Of a DNA stretch of 64,000 bases, positions 9,101-18,620 are shown in pieces (position 1 is the stretch's first letter; each line of letters opens with the position of its first letter). The notes beneath the pieces are model-generated. The model made no database searches. It was not told the DNA's origin and saw only the letters and a program-made list of their open reading frames with translations. Position numbers and translations under genes: made by a program. This stretch comes from Candidatus Pseudobacter hemicellulosilyticus (GTDB taxonomy: Bacteria; Bacteroidota; Bacteroidia; Chitinophagales; Chitinophagaceae), in the NCBI GenBank assembly GCA_029202545.1, contig CP119311.1:5208001-5272000 (forward strand), written 5' to 3'.

Positions 9101-10690
9101 TACCGGGCTGCAGGCATCTATACTGTTGTCCTGAAAGCCACTGACCCCAATACCGGCTGTGAGTCCTTTGCTCCCCCGGTAGCTATTACTGTCGCCCCTT
9201 TCAGTACGGCCTTCACGGTCACCACTACGGCCATTACCGGGAAGAACTGTGCGCCCGTGCTGGCCAGCTTCCGGAATAATTCCACCGGCTTTGCTGCTGT
9301 CAGCTGGGATTTTGGCGATGGTATTACTTCCCATGTAGTCAATCCCTCACATATATACGAAAAAGCGGGAAAATACATGGTCACGCTCACTGTTTATGAC
9401 GGGCTTGGCTTTCCCGCCCAGCACCAGCAGGAAGTAGTGATCAGTATGCCCGAGGCTGTCCTGCAAACCGTAGCGGCTGAAGGCTGTATCGGCCATAGTC
9501 CCACCCTGAATGCCATTGGTGAAAAAACCAGCTCCTATACCTGGGATCTGGGAGATGGGCGGGTGCTTCAATCTCCGGATTCTACCGCTCAATTCAGCTA
9601 TACCGCTCCCGGAGAGTACCGGCCTTCTGTGCTGCTGAGTGATGGCAGCGGCTGTATTGCTTCTGCCACCGCTGCTGATAAGGTCATTATCCACCCTGAT
9701 CCCGTGGTCAGCATTTCTCCGGCACAACCCGGCATCTGCCTGGGCGCTTCCACGCCCCTGCTGGCCAGCGGTGGCGCCACCTACCAATGGACACCCGCCA
9801 CCGGGCTCAGCGATGCCGGCATTGCCAACCCGCTGGCTTCGCCCAGGATCAATACCACCTATACCGTAAAAGCCAAGGATGCCCTGGGCTGTACCGGCTC
9901 CAGCAAGGTCACTGTCCAGGTAGTGCAGCCCGTAGCCCTTCAGTTGCCGGCCACAGCCAGGGTCTGTGCAGGCAATGAGCTGACCCTCCAGGCCAGCGGC
10001 GCCGATCAGTACAGCTGGATCTTTGATACCGACGGACTGAGCGCCATTGATATTCCCAACCCCATAGCAAAGCCACAGCAATCCATAACGTATACACTCA
10101 AAGGCTCCGATACCTACGGCTGCTTCAACGATACAGCCCGTATTGCCATTACCGTACTGCCGGTACCCACTGTTTATGCCGGGACCGACCAGGAAGTATT
10201 TGCCGGCAATACTTTTCCCCTGCAACCTGTTTACAGCAGCGATGTCACCCGTTGGGCCTGGGAACCTGCACAGTACCTGAGTTGCAGCAATTGCCCCGCT
10301 CCTGTTGTTACGCCGCTGGCCAGCAAAGCTTATGCACTGACGGTCTACAATCAGCATAACTGCAAGGCTACAGACACGGTGCTGGTCACCCTGCTCTGCG
10401 CAGAGAACAGGATCGCTATTCCCAATGTCTTCAGCCCCAACAATGACGGGGTCAATGATACCTGGACCATCAAGGGCATCTCAGAAGTAAAACACGTTGT
10501 ACTCTTCAACCGTTACGGCCAAAAAGTATTTGAGCGCAGCCAGTTCATAGCAGGCAGCGCCAATGGCAGCTGGGACGGCAATTTCAACGGCTATCCCCAG
10601 CCACCAGGCAGCTATGTTTATATAGTGGAGCTGCAATGCCCCGGCGGCGGCGTATTCACCAAAAAAGGGTCACTGGTACTGGTACGTTAA
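6176..10690 (+). CDS. Giant PKD-repeat surface protein with type IX (type B) sorting domain
   Basis: The protein is about 1500 residues long. A signal peptide ends near LYAQ (about residue 53), followed by many PKD domains. Nine clear W-D-(F/L)-G-(D/N)-G cores are visible, with several degenerate ones between them, then Ig-like blocks with YQWTPATGLS-type strands. The C-terminal 90 or so residues are a CHU_C/gliding-motility-type sorting domain (IPNVFSPNNDGVND, NRYGQKVFE, GSYVYIVE). Such proteins are exported by the type IX system and displayed or released as adhesins. Only TTG starts are available: 6176, or 6236, which gives a more normal signal peptide. Cys pairs in many domains may form disulfides. 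Ligand unknown. Confidence 0.9.
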   Translation: MRNPRQTAILLSLKKLVATPLKSKKPNHLLSFCWRSGAAFLLYFLATCPTLYAQLKANFTIDKTGGCSPLTVSFTNTSTGASPTATWHWDLGNGNQASTRDAGAIYTQEQEYTITLTVTDGQETSTFSRQLTVYQRPAADFSVSKARVCLPDPAVFTGSSAAGSGAITSYYWDFGDGNTQKSTTPVQSHQYVQDNIYSVSLTVTNSYGCHHSIQKQQVVEARVGINALFAATKEVLCQPGDPVSFPNLSSGPGPLIYSWDFGDGQQSNTESPTHVYGQKGTYTVNLTASNAYGCTSSAPSVEVNVANYSTDFSVPSPICTQTLTQFASLSNPIPDPYTSSWEIDGSLYTYGNTAQYPFYTPGTHTVSLTNTFGSCTQTTTKQVIVQPEPDIRPFSTTLNGSCGAPVTVNFKDNTTDAVSWKWQLTGNANGPGSTLQQPAYTYTSNGLWVVQLTVSNAIGCSAELVQTVNIQPPTVSISYSSSSSTNGLRSCGPLTVQFTSSNSEPIAQYQWDFGDGGTAGTANPQHTFSIAGKYQVKMSYTTVSGCTGTVYLNGIAVSKVPKLDFTASATEVCGDQPVVFTLQPNDASVTLFTWDMGEWPIVSTPGPSNSQLFRYHEAGYKTIKLTAKNENCDTIITKTNYIRVLPPEPIISQQLNTCDGTRGELTLTHSSIGANTVTWDFGDGQSQSTPATTLTVKHTYARTGTYTIKLTAVKDQCSVSTSTMADVLLKQQPRLTSNQTVVCKDGVFSFVLSNLENNPRPQYSWQEMYYYSGREYGDNSQHMGPVTPGYIEKYKVPVNGQLQYLDEKQDKIRFILTSNIFGCQDTTNYIPFTVQGVNAGFEVVKDKQCYQQAVEFRDTSKSIGSTITSISWDFGDGSTATGAGAIQHTYSNPGRSYVRLTATDGSGCNSATAYYGQAVEVYGPKAAFTSSATSVQLNGTVRFTNNSKTYNNIGTLYEWNFGDGSTASTYDAIHQYRAAGIYTVVLKATDPNTGCESFAPPVAITVAPFSTAFTVTTTAITGKNCAPVLASFRNNSTGFAAVSWDFGDGITSHVVNPSHIYEKAGKYMVTLTVYDGLGFPAQHQQEVVISMPEAVLQTVAAEGCIGHSPTLNAIGEKTSSYTWDLGDGRVLQSPDSTAQFSYTAPGEYRPSVLLSDGSGCIASATAADKVIIHPDPVVSISPAQPGICLGASTPLLASGGATYQWTPATGLSDAGIANPLASPRINTTYTVKAKDALGCTGSSKVTVQVVQPVALQLPATARVCAGNELTLQASGADQYSWIFDTDGLSAIDIPNPIAKPQQSITYTLKGSDTYGCFNDTARIAITVLPVPTVYAGTDQEVFAGNTFPLQPVYSSDVTRWAWEPAQYLSCSNCPAPVVTPLASKAYALTVYNQHNCKATDTVLVTLLCAENRIAIPNVFSPNNDGVNDTWTIKGISEVKHVVLFNRYGQKVFERSQFIAGSANGSWDGNFNGYPQPPGSYVYIVELQCPGGGVFTKKGSLVLVR

Positions 10691-10701
10691 GCAGTTCCTG
10701 C

Positions 10702-11526
10702 TTATTTACAGTTGTACGTAAAACTGGCCTCATTCAGTGTAATGCCATATAGAAACCCTACAGGCTGGCCGGCAGGCACACTTGTTTTCAGCGGCAGGTC
10801 GTTTTTATTATAGCTGTCGGCCCTGAAGGGATTGTTCAGGCTGTAGTTCCGGTCCAGGAAAGGCCATAACCTGTGCGTACGGTGGATACTCACCTTGTTA
10901 TCGTAATTCGTGTATTCGTACCTGGAAGAAATATTGCCCATAAAATACGTAGTGGTAGCAGTCAGATTACCCTGTTGGTTATAGCTGTAGTGCGTTGTTA
11001 ATTCATAAACAGGGTCACCTTCCCTGTGATCAGCAGATTCCACCTTTATGATCCGCTCATACTGATCATAGGTATACTTCGAAACCCGGTAGTAAATGGC
11101 CTCGTCCCTGGAGGGAACCCCATTCACTGCCCAGCCGAAAAGGTAGGAGGTGTCGCCAACACAGCGGTTTTGCTGATATATGTACCGCCTCCAGAACTCA
11201 TAGCCAAATATTATCCCATCAGACACATAGGCACCGAGAAAATCGGTGAGCCTGTTTTTGTTATCATACCAGAAATAAAAATCCGGCCTGCCGGTTCCGG
11301 AAGCGCTGAAAGTTACGCGGATTGGATCACCCAGTTTATTATAATAGAACCGGCCGGTATTCACCGGCTCCCCGGGATAATAGACATAGCTTACCGAGGT
11401 AACATCGCAGAGCTTGTCCACCTTATCGGTTTGTCCGGGAAAAATATCATGTTTGCTGCAGCCAAAGAGTAGCAGACCAGCCAGCAGTGCCGAAGCTGCC
11501 GGAAAGGCGATGGATCTTTTTTTCAT
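10702..11526 (-). CDS. Small lipoprotein with YD-like repeats, paralogue 3
   Basis: This is the third and most diverged member of the family at 1067-1903 and 3665-4498. The lipobox is LFGC after a KKR-rich signal start. The motifs YNKLGDP, YDNKNR, YDQYER and YNQQGN recur, as do the NYSLN block and the terminal CK. The ATG at 11526 is chosen because the signal peptide starts there; an upstream ATG at 11598 would add 24 atypical residues. It converges on the giant PKD gene with only 11 bp between stops. Function unknown. Confidence 0.78.
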   Translation of the reverse strand: MKKRSIAFPAASALLAGLLLFGCSKHDIFPGQTDKVDKLCDVTSVSYVYYPGEPVNTGRFYYNKLGDPIRVTFSASGTGRPDFYFWYDNKNRLTDFLGAYVSDGIIFGYEFWRRYIYQQNRCVGDTSYLFGWAVNGVPSRDEAIYYRVSKYTYDQYERIIKVESADHREGDPVYELTTHYSYNQQGNLTATTTYFMGNISSRYEYTNYDNKVSIHRTHRLWPFLDRNYSLNNPFRADSYNKNDLPLKTSVPAGQPVGFLYGITLNEASFTYNCK

Positions 11527-11680
11527 ACAATAAGCTTTAATCGTGTTGCTGTGCAACGCGTTTGATGAATGATAAATACTACGCGGCAACAAAGGCAAGT
11601 CTTCGTTTCAATAAGGAGGAGGAATGATGAATAAGGGGAGATGAAATTGACTACTAATGTAAGCAAAAAACCATAAAAAA

Positions 11681-11711
11681 AGAGTAACCCCTTTCGGCGG
11701 TTACTCTTTTT
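11681..11711. terminator. Strong hairpin terminator, bidirectional
   Basis: An 11-bp perfect stem (AAAGAGTAACC / GGTTACTCTTT) with a 9-nt loop and A/T runs on both sides. It ends the long metalloprotease/SusCD operon on the minus strand. Confidence 0.85.
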
Positions 11712-11745
11712 TGGTTCAATGGTTCCTGGTGGCTGTATGTCCAGC

Positions 11746-14361
11746 TTATACTTTCAATGCTTTATTGATCTGTAGTAACAGGTATTGGTATTGCAGTTTA
11801 GTATCACCGCTAAACCTGGGGATCAGCGTTTCCAGCGTACCCTTTGTTTGCAGCAGCCACTGGTAGTAGACATGGGAGATATCACCGGCCTGGTATTTTA
11901 CCCGCGGCATAAACTCAAAGCCACTAACGGATCCATGGTCCTGGTTGTACAGGAGCGGCAGGTTCCTTACCGGCTCATGCTGCAGGCTGCGTTGCCGGGC
12001 CTGCATTTCCAACTGTTGCAGGGCCAGTTCCTCAGGGGCCTGTTCAGACAAAGCCCTGGGACCTGCTCCCGGTTGCGCCTTCACGCGGGAGCCATTGATC
12101 AATACCTGCACCAGCGTACTCTGCATACTCAGTTTTTCCGCTGTAGGCTTTTTGCCGGCCCGCGCTTCTCCCCATACATAATCAAAAACATCCGCCACAC
12201 ATGCTGCCTGGGTATAGGGATCGGCATCCGCCTTGGCTTCGCTCAGTCCGATATTGGCCACAAAACGCATCATATAGGGAAAGAGTACAGCACGCAGGTA
12301 ATCGGAAGCATCTCCATTGAGCGCAGTGATGTTCTGCTCAAAACCCGGATCATTCATCCAGTCCAGGTTTTCCAGGCTTTCCAGCAGAAAACGAACAGAT
12401 TCCTGTTGCGTTTTACGGGGCACCACTTTATAGGCCGGGAATGGATCATGCTCATATTTTTCATACAGGTAGATACCGCCGATATTGTGCAGCACATGCA
12501 TCCAGTGCCAGTAGAAATGGATATTGATGATGCTGAAATTCACCTGGGTACGATAACTGTAATCAGGATCATCCTTCGCCACCCAGCCGCTCATATGCTT
12601 CATCAGGTATTGCAGGTTCTGTATGGCATAGCGGGTAGACTTCACCTGGTCGTCCCCCAGGTCTTCCGTCAGGGCGCTGGGATCCAGGTTACCACTCACC
12701 TGCTGTTTACCGTAGCGATACATGGGATCGGTGATCTTGTCACTGATCCATTTATCCAGTACCGGCACTTCCGCCTCGGCAGTAGCCGCGTCCGGAACAG
12801 GTGCATACAACCAGTGAATGGCATAATAATCATACACGCCCAGTTCCGGCGGCGTCAGCTGAACACCACGTTCATAATCGCCCGGCTGCGCCACAAAATT
12901 GAAGCGGGCATAGTCCATGATACTGGGTGTGGTGCCGTATTGTTTTGTAAAAGACGGCGAGCGCAGGGAGTCCACCGGGAAGGCGGCGCTGGCGCCCATA
13001 TTGTGCATCAGGCCGAGCGTATGACCAATTTCATGCGCCAGCACATAGCGGATGCCCCGGGTCATGATATCCTGCGGAATATTGCGGGTGCGCACGCGCG
13101 GATCGGCAGCAGCAGTCTGTATAAACAGCCACTCGCCCAGCACATCGGCAATGCCGTGGTATACATACACAGAAGCATTCAGGATCTCGCCGGAGCGGGG
13201 ATCCACCCAGGAGGGTCCCATGGCGTTCTGCGTCATATTGGGCGCATACTTGATGCAGTTGTATTTGATATTATTGGGGTCGAAGTTGGGATCGCCGACG
13301 GGATACAACTGCGTAACAATGGCATTTTTAAAACCAATTTGCTCAAATGCCTTGTTCCATTCTTCCACACCCTGGCGGATGCCGGGCAACCAGGAAGCCG
13401 GGAACTTATTGTCAATATAGAACAGGACAGGTTTTACCGGCTCCACTTTTTCGCCCCGCCGGAAAGCAGCTTCATCCTTGGGTTCCAGGCGCCAGCGATT
13501 GGCAAAATACACCTGCTTCACCCCATTGTCCGTACCGGAGAACTGCGTGTATTCCGTGGGGAATACGCCAATCCGCGGGTCATTGTACCGGGGCCGCATG
13601 GGCGTTTCCGGCAGCAGCATCAGCGAGCGTTTCATCAGGATGGTACTGGGCATATCTTCTGCAGTAGAGAAACCGAAGAAGGTCTTGCTGATGCCAAAGG
13701 TCAGGTAGCTGGAAATGGAGATATTATCGTCAAAGGCGGCAATATCATTCAGCAGGGAGCTCTCCGCTTTGAAGGAGGTCCTGCGGGAATACAGGCCGCC
13801 CACGGGCATAAAAGGATCCATGTCAGCATTACCGCTTACAAAGAAAGCGGTAGCATCAAACACCAGCGACTGGCTGTCCGGCGAAACCGCCAGCACTTTG
13901 AAAGCCGCCATCATGGGATTGATATTGTTCTTGTTCAGCGCCCGCTGCAGGCTGCTGTCGGCCGCTGTGGTCCTGACGGCAAAAAGACTTTTACGGATAT
14001 AGATGGTAGAATCTATCTGCGAAAAGAAGATGGCCAGGGGATCATGGGCCTGCTCGCCGGCCGCTACTTCTTCCGAATGGCTTACCGCCTCTGCTACGGA
14101 GCCCAGCAGCATATCCCTGTCCAGCAGCTTTACAGGAAATTCGAAATAGAGTTTCCCCTCCACTTTATGCAGGGTGATCATCCCCTGCCGGGTACTGACC
14201 GTTTTCCCTTTGAACAAACGGCTATAAGGAGTTTCTGCAACAGCCCCTTTTTTTGTAGTATCTGCGGGCTGCCTGGAGGCAGCGGCTTTTTGCGCCCATA
14301 AGGCGCCATTCGCCATGGAGAGGCCGATCAGCAGCAGGGTCCAACGCTTGGTAGTCATCAT
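11746..14361 (-). CDS. Zinc-dependent metalloprotease, DUF5117/DUF5118 type, copy A
   Basis: This is an 871-residue secreted protein with a signal peptide ending near LWAQ (about residue 24). The catalytic motif is the extended zinc site HEIGHTLGLMH (His443, Glu444, His447, His453) followed by NMG and a downstream SIMDY, as in metzincin-like enzymes. The N-terminal half fits the DUF5118 and DUF5117 modules that precede the peptidase domain in this family. It probably hydrolyses peptides or proteins in the periplasm or at the surface. It lies 8 bp after copy B and is the last gene of the SusCD-linked operon. Confidence 0.9.
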   Translation of the reverse strand: MMTTKRWTLLLIGLSMANGALWAQKAAASRQPADTTKKGAVAETPYSRLFKGKTVSTRQGMITLHKVEGKLYFEFPVKLLDRDMLLGSVAEAVSHSEEVAAGEQAHDPLAIFFSQIDSTIYIRKSLFAVRTTAADSSLQRALNKNNINPMMAAFKVLAVSPDSQSLVFDATAFFVSGNADMDPFMPVGGLYSRRTSFKAESSLLNDIAAFDDNISISSYLTFGISKTFFGFSTAEDMPSTILMKRSLMLLPETPMRPRYNDPRIGVFPTEYTQFSGTDNGVKQVYFANRWRLEPKDEAAFRRGEKVEPVKPVLFYIDNKFPASWLPGIRQGVEEWNKAFEQIGFKNAIVTQLYPVGDPNFDPNNIKYNCIKYAPNMTQNAMGPSWVDPRSGEILNASVYVYHGIADVLGEWLFIQTAAADPRVRTRNIPQDIMTRGIRYVLAHEIGHTLGLMHNMGASAAFPVDSLRSPSFTKQYGTTPSIMDYARFNFVAQPGDYERGVQLTPPELGVYDYYAIHWLYAPVPDAATAEAEVPVLDKWISDKITDPMYRYGKQQVSGNLDPSALTEDLGDDQVKSTRYAIQNLQYLMKHMSGWVAKDDPDYSYRTQVNFSIINIHFYWHWMHVLHNIGGIYLYEKYEHDPFPAYKVVPRKTQQESVRFLLESLENLDWMNDPGFEQNITALNGDASDYLRAVLFPYMMRFVANIGLSEAKADADPYTQAACVADVFDYVWGEARAGKKPTAEKLSMQSTLVQVLINGSRVKAQPGAGPRALSEQAPEELALQQLEMQARQRSLQHEPVRNLPLLYNQDHGSVSGFEFMPRVKYQAGDISHVYYQWLLQTKGTLETLIPRFSGDTKLQYQYLLLQINKALKV

Positions 14362-14369
14362 GGCAAATG

Positions 14370-16994
14370 TTATTTAAGAGCTTTTTCAATCTGGTGTAAC
14401 AGGAGGCGGTAGTGCATGGCCGTTTCCTTATCGGCAGTCCGGGCCACAGCCGCGGTCAGCAGTTGCCGGGTAGCCAGTATTTTGGCATAGTACAGGCTTT
14501 CCAGTGCCGGCGCCCTGTTGAAATTGATGCTGAGGGAACGGAAACCGGAAATGGGATCGGCAGCGCCGAAAGCAGCTTTGCCGGGCAGTTCTGTATGAGC
14601 GCAACCATCGGCCATATGCAGGCCAGGCAGCTGAATGCCCGTGAAGGCATCATCCGTAATGGCGCTGGCGTCACCAGCACCTGAAGGCGCCAGTTTGGAT
14701 TCCTTGATGATGGCCGCCACATAGGCTTTCTGCACATCTTTTTCTGCCTTGTTGGGCAACTGGCCCGCGCTGGTCTTTTTCCAGACAAAGCTGTAGAGGT
14801 TATCCATCACTTCTTTCGGTGCAAAAGGATTGGCTTCGGTGGATTTGCTGGCGGACAGGTTCACGCGACCGGGCATGTTCAGCAAGGCTTCCACTACCTG
14901 TGAGCGCAGCACGGTGGCCGGCGTTCCGGTGAGGGTCATGTTCTCCAGCAGGGCTTTATCTTCCAGCCAATCCAGGTCTGCCAGCTGGTCCAGCAGGAAG
15001 CGGAATGCTTTTACCTGCTGCTGTCGGGGTACCGACTGGAAAAAAGGAACCGGATCTCCCTCATATTTTTCATGCAGGTAAATACCGCCGATATTGTTGA
15101 GGACATGGTTGATGTAGCGGACGTACTGCGACAAAACATTTTCCCAGATCTCCTGGCGGTACGTATAATCCTTGTCCTCAGGTCCTACCCAGCTGTTCAG
15201 GTTCTTAATGATGTACTTCAGGTTGCTGATCCCATACAGCGAGGCCTGTACGGCGTCATCGCCCAGGTCTTCCGTCTGTGAATGCGGATCTACACTCTGC
15301 AGGCCCTGCGCCCCGTAACGGTAGCGGGGATCGCCGGACCTGTCAGTGATCCATTTTGCCAGTGTTGCTTTTTCATCGGCGGCGGAAACGGAAGCCGGAA
15401 ACCAGGCATAGTTCCATTTCACCAGGTAGTAATCGTAGAGGCCAAATTGTGGCGGGTTTAGGGCAACGCCTTTTTCCAGGTCGCCGGGCTGCGCCACATA
15501 ATTGAAGCGGGCATAATCCATAATGGAATGGGTAGTGCCGTATTGTTGCGTAAAAGAGGGTGAGCGAAGGGAGTCCACCGGTATAGATGCAGATGAACCC
15601 ATATTGTGCATAAAGCCCAGGCAGTGGCCGATCTCGTGGCGCACTACATACTGGATGCCTTCCTGTCTTTCTTTTTCCGGCAGTTCTTTATGACGTACTG
15701 CTTTGTTGGCGGGCGCCGTCTGTACAAAGATCCAGTTGTTCAGCAGGCGTACAATATCATGGAACACGTATACTGAAGCATTGATGATCTCACCGGTACG
15801 GGGATCTACCCAGGAGGGACCCATGGCATTGGCCACCGGTACGGGCGAATAGCGGATACAGTTGTATTTGATATTATCGGGATCAAAGCTGCTATCGCCT
15901 TTGGGGTAATCCAGCGCCAGGATGGCATTTTTAAACCCGATCTTTTCAAAGGTCAGCTGCCAGTCTTCCACCGCCTTTTTGATAGGCTGTTTCCAGGACT
16001 GGGGGAAATCACTGTCCACATAGAAGATGATGGGCTGGACCGGTTCTACCAGCTCACCGCGCTGGTAGGCCGCCGCATCTTTGGGCTCCAGGCGCCAGCG
16101 ATTGGCGAAGTAAACAGCTTCTGTGCGGTTCACTGCATCGGACAGCTGGTTCTTGCTGGTGGTGAAGATGCCAATACGGGAATCCGCTACGCGCGGGCGC
16201 AGGGGCTGCTCAGGCAGCAGGACAAAAGTGCGGGTCATCACCGCTGTGAAGGGATTGTCCTTGACCAGGGTGCGTTTGCCATCGCCTATAGAAGTTTCGT
16301 AAGAGAGATGGCTTTTGATCATCACGTTGTCGGAGAAAGATTTGATCTCACCGATAAAGGAACGATCTCTTTTAAAGGAGGGTGTACTCTTCAGCCCGTA
16401 AGCGCCATAAACGCTGAAGATGCCGAAGGGCGATAATTCTTTTACGTCGCCGGCAAAATATTCGGTTACATCAATGACCGCTGTAGACCGGTCCTTATTA
16501 TAGGCCTGTACAGGGAATACTTTGATGATGGCGCCAATGCTGTTGATATCCAGCGCCTGCTGGATAGTGGTATCAGAGGCGGGCGTGATGGTGCCGGTCT
16601 CAATTTTACGGAGCAGGATGCTGGAGTCCACTTTGCTGAACTGCACCTGCATGGGATTTTGTTTGGAGCCCACAATCCCATCGTAGTTATCACTGATCTC
16701 GGAGATGGTAGAGGCCAGGAGCAGGTTCTTACCCATGAGGGACATAGGCAGTTCCAGGTAAAGCTTGCTCTTGACATAGTAGAGGTTCATGAGCCCTTTG
16801 GCCGTTTTCTGGGGATCTTTCAGGAGGCGCTCATAAGGGGTGATCTTAGCCAGGCTGTCCTTAACGGCTTTATCCCGGGCCGCCTGCTGTTCTTTTTTTT
16901 GTTTTTCTTTTTTCTTCCGGCTCTGCGCCTGTGTGTCTGTAGCGGCGCCGGCCAGGATAAGGCAAATGAACAATAACAACGCTCTTGTATTCAT
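14370..16994 (-). CDS. Zinc-dependent metalloprotease, DUF5117/DUF5118 type, copy B
   Basis: This is a full-length paralogue of copy A in tandem, about 874 residues. The signal peptide ends near TQAQ, followed by a very Lys/Gln-rich segment. The zinc site HEIGHCLGFMH begins at His453 and is followed by NMG and SIMDY. The ATG at 16994 is preferred over 17057 because the signal peptide starts there. Both copies keep all zinc ligands and the catalytic Glu, so both should be active. Sequence differences in the flanking domains suggest different specificity. Confidence 0.9.
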   Translation of the reverse strand: MNTRALLLFICLILAGAATDTQAQSRKKKEKQKKEQQAARDKAVKDSLAKITPYERLLKDPQKTAKGLMNLYYVKSKLYLELPMSLMGKNLLLASTISEISDNYDGIVGSKQNPMQVQFSKVDSSILLRKIETGTITPASDTTIQQALDINSIGAIIKVFPVQAYNKDRSTAVIDVTEYFAGDVKELSPFGIFSVYGAYGLKSTPSFKRDRSFIGEIKSFSDNVMIKSHLSYETSIGDGKRTLVKDNPFTAVMTRTFVLLPEQPLRPRVADSRIGIFTTSKNQLSDAVNRTEAVYFANRWRLEPKDAAAYQRGELVEPVQPIIFYVDSDFPQSWKQPIKKAVEDWQLTFEKIGFKNAILALDYPKGDSSFDPDNIKYNCIRYSPVPVANAMGPSWVDPRTGEIINASVYVFHDIVRLLNNWIFVQTAPANKAVRHKELPEKERQEGIQYVVRHEIGHCLGFMHNMGSSASIPVDSLRSPSFTQQYGTTHSIMDYARFNYVAQPGDLEKGVALNPPQFGLYDYYLVKWNYAWFPASVSAADEKATLAKWITDRSGDPRYRYGAQGLQSVDPHSQTEDLGDDAVQASLYGISNLKYIIKNLNSWVGPEDKDYTYRQEIWENVLSQYVRYINHVLNNIGGIYLHEKYEGDPVPFFQSVPRQQQVKAFRFLLDQLADLDWLEDKALLENMTLTGTPATVLRSQVVEALLNMPGRVNLSASKSTEANPFAPKEVMDNLYSFVWKKTSAGQLPNKAEKDVQKAYVAAIIKESKLAPSGAGDASAITDDAFTGIQLPGLHMADGCAHTELPGKAAFGAADPISGFRSLSINFNRAPALESLYYAKILATRQLLTAAVARTADKETAMHYRLLLHQIEKALK

Positions 16995-17080
16995 GGCACT
17001 TGTTGGTTTAGAAGCAGTGGAAACGATCGTTAAAAAGATCCCGGGAACCGGAACCAACCGGTCCCCGGGAAATTACACTA

Positions 17081-18619
17081 TTATTTCTGTGTACCGATAG
17101 CCGTGATACGGCCAAAACCGGTAAAGGTCTTGATATTGGGCACATCAATATTGCCGGCGCCCAGGTTCCGGATAGGCAGGATATACACCTTGCCTTCAGT
17201 ACCATAAGTGGACATGATCAGCTGCCGGTTATTGGTAGCAATAAATGGATCCCAGGATACAGGATACGTGGGGTCCTGGTAAACCTGCAGCGTGGTCAGC
17301 TGCTCCCCTGCCGGGATGGTATAGCGTTCTTCAAATACAGGTGTTGAAGTGCTGTACATCATAGCATAGATCTTGGTGGGGGTGGCATAATACAGCACTT
17401 TCTGGTCGTCCATGATCACGAATTTGGTGGCCTCGCCAATGCCTGGGGCGCTGCTCAGGTCAATCACCACGTCAGGCACCGGGGCCGGGACATCATCTGT
17501 TCCTTCTTTGAAGAGATACGCTTCCGTTTTACCGGAGGTCTTGTCTTTCAGCACATGCAGGAAGCCCCTGTCCACAGTATACCCCGCAGCCAGGTTCTGC
17601 TTATTGGGCAGGTTACCGGCATTGAAAGCGCCTGCGGTGGAAGGATGGGCATACATTTTAGTATCCCCGCCGAAGGGCAGGATGGTCTGGAGATATACAA
17701 AATGCCCTCTGACCTCATCATAAAAATTGATGGACGTAACAGGCGTATAGGTAAAATTGCTGTTGTTCGGGTTGACAGCCACCTGTGCGGGTACGGTAAA
17801 TTCATTATCATAAGGCGCTCCTATAGCCCGGGAAGCGCCCAGGTTGGTATAGGTGAAGCGGTTATTGATAATAAAGATATCGCTCTGGTAAACGCCGCTC
17901 ATGGACTGCGGGTGGATAGGACTGTAAGGGGCAAAGAACAGGGTGGCGTCCTTTGCAGAAAAAGTCTGGTCCAGGCTGTTGATCCGGATAATGGAATTAT
18001 CCGTGATGGCAAAATAGCCGTCCACCCCAAAGAACTTGATATAGCGCATCTGTTTGACCAGGCCGTCGATCAGGTCACCATTGATGGAGGAGTATACCTG
18101 GTGCTTAACGGACACGCCGGTATAGTCTGTGGTCACTTCCGGTGACATGATATGGCTGATATCCGTATGCTGGTTGTCCAGGGTGCTGGCCACCAGCAGG
18201 CCTTCGCCGATATTGTTCCGGACAATGACCGGCCAGCTCATTATATAATTGAGGTCGTTCTTTTTGTCTGTTACGGTCAGCACCAGCTTATAGCCAATAC
18301 TGCCTGTAATAGGCCGCAGGCGGATCTCTTCATTCAGGTCCCTTTCGGTGCTGATCACTTCAAATTCATTGACCATGGGCCTGCTGTTGATCTTCCATTC
18401 ATAGCTCAGGTCGGCTTCCGACAGACCGGTGGTTGTCAGATTGGGGGTCACTACCAGGTTGGTGAACTGGTAAACACTGAGTGTCCCCTGCCCTGTGGTA
18501 TCAATGACCACACCGGGTATTTTATTAGAATCCATTGAGCTTTCATCCTTCCGGCATGCGGGAAGCAGGCAGATAGCTGCTATCAGCGCCAGGAGAAAAG
18601 TTTTATATGTTGACTGCAT
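17081..18619 (-). CDS. PKD-like family lipoprotein of a SusCD operon
   Basis: This 512-residue protein has lipobox LPAC (Cys at about residue 22). Two Ig/PKD-like segments follow (YEWKINSRP, then SIGYKLVLTVTD), and the rest looks like a beta-propeller with repeated short strands. The layout and position match the PKD-like lipoproteins that accompany SusC, SusD and DUF4843 proteins in Bacteroidota. It is likely a surface ligand-binding lipoprotein. It lies 1 bp after the DUF4843 gene. Confidence 0.8.
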   Translation of the reverse strand: MQSTYKTFLLALIAAICLLPACRKDESSMDSNKIPGVVIDTTGQGTLSVYQFTNLVVTPNLTTTGLSEADLSYEWKINSRPMVNEFEVISTERDLNEEIRLRPITGSIGYKLVLTVTDKKNDLNYIMSWPVIVRNNIGEGLLVASTLDNQHTDISHIMSPEVTTDYTGVSVKHQVYSSINGDLIDGLVKQMRYIKFFGVDGYFAITDNSIIRINSLDQTFSAKDATLFFAPYSPIHPQSMSGVYQSDIFIINNRFTYTNLGASRAIGAPYDNEFTVPAQVAVNPNNSNFTYTPVTSINFYDEVRGHFVYLQTILPFGGDTKMYAHPSTAGAFNAGNLPNKQNLAAGYTVDRGFLHVLKDKTSGKTEAYLFKEGTDDVPAPVPDVVIDLSSAPGIGEATKFVIMDDQKVLYYATPTKIYAMMYSTSTPVFEERYTIPAGEQLTTLQVYQDPTYPVSWDPFIATNNRQLIMSTYGTEGKVYILPIRNLGAGNIDVPNIKTFTGFGRITAIGTQK

Positions 18620-18620
18620 A

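Noticed and set aside
11785..14301. An 838-codon plus-strand open frame opposite the metalloprotease gene
   Set aside because: Its translation has no family features and lies fully antisense to a protein with an intact zinc site; it is a composition artefact.
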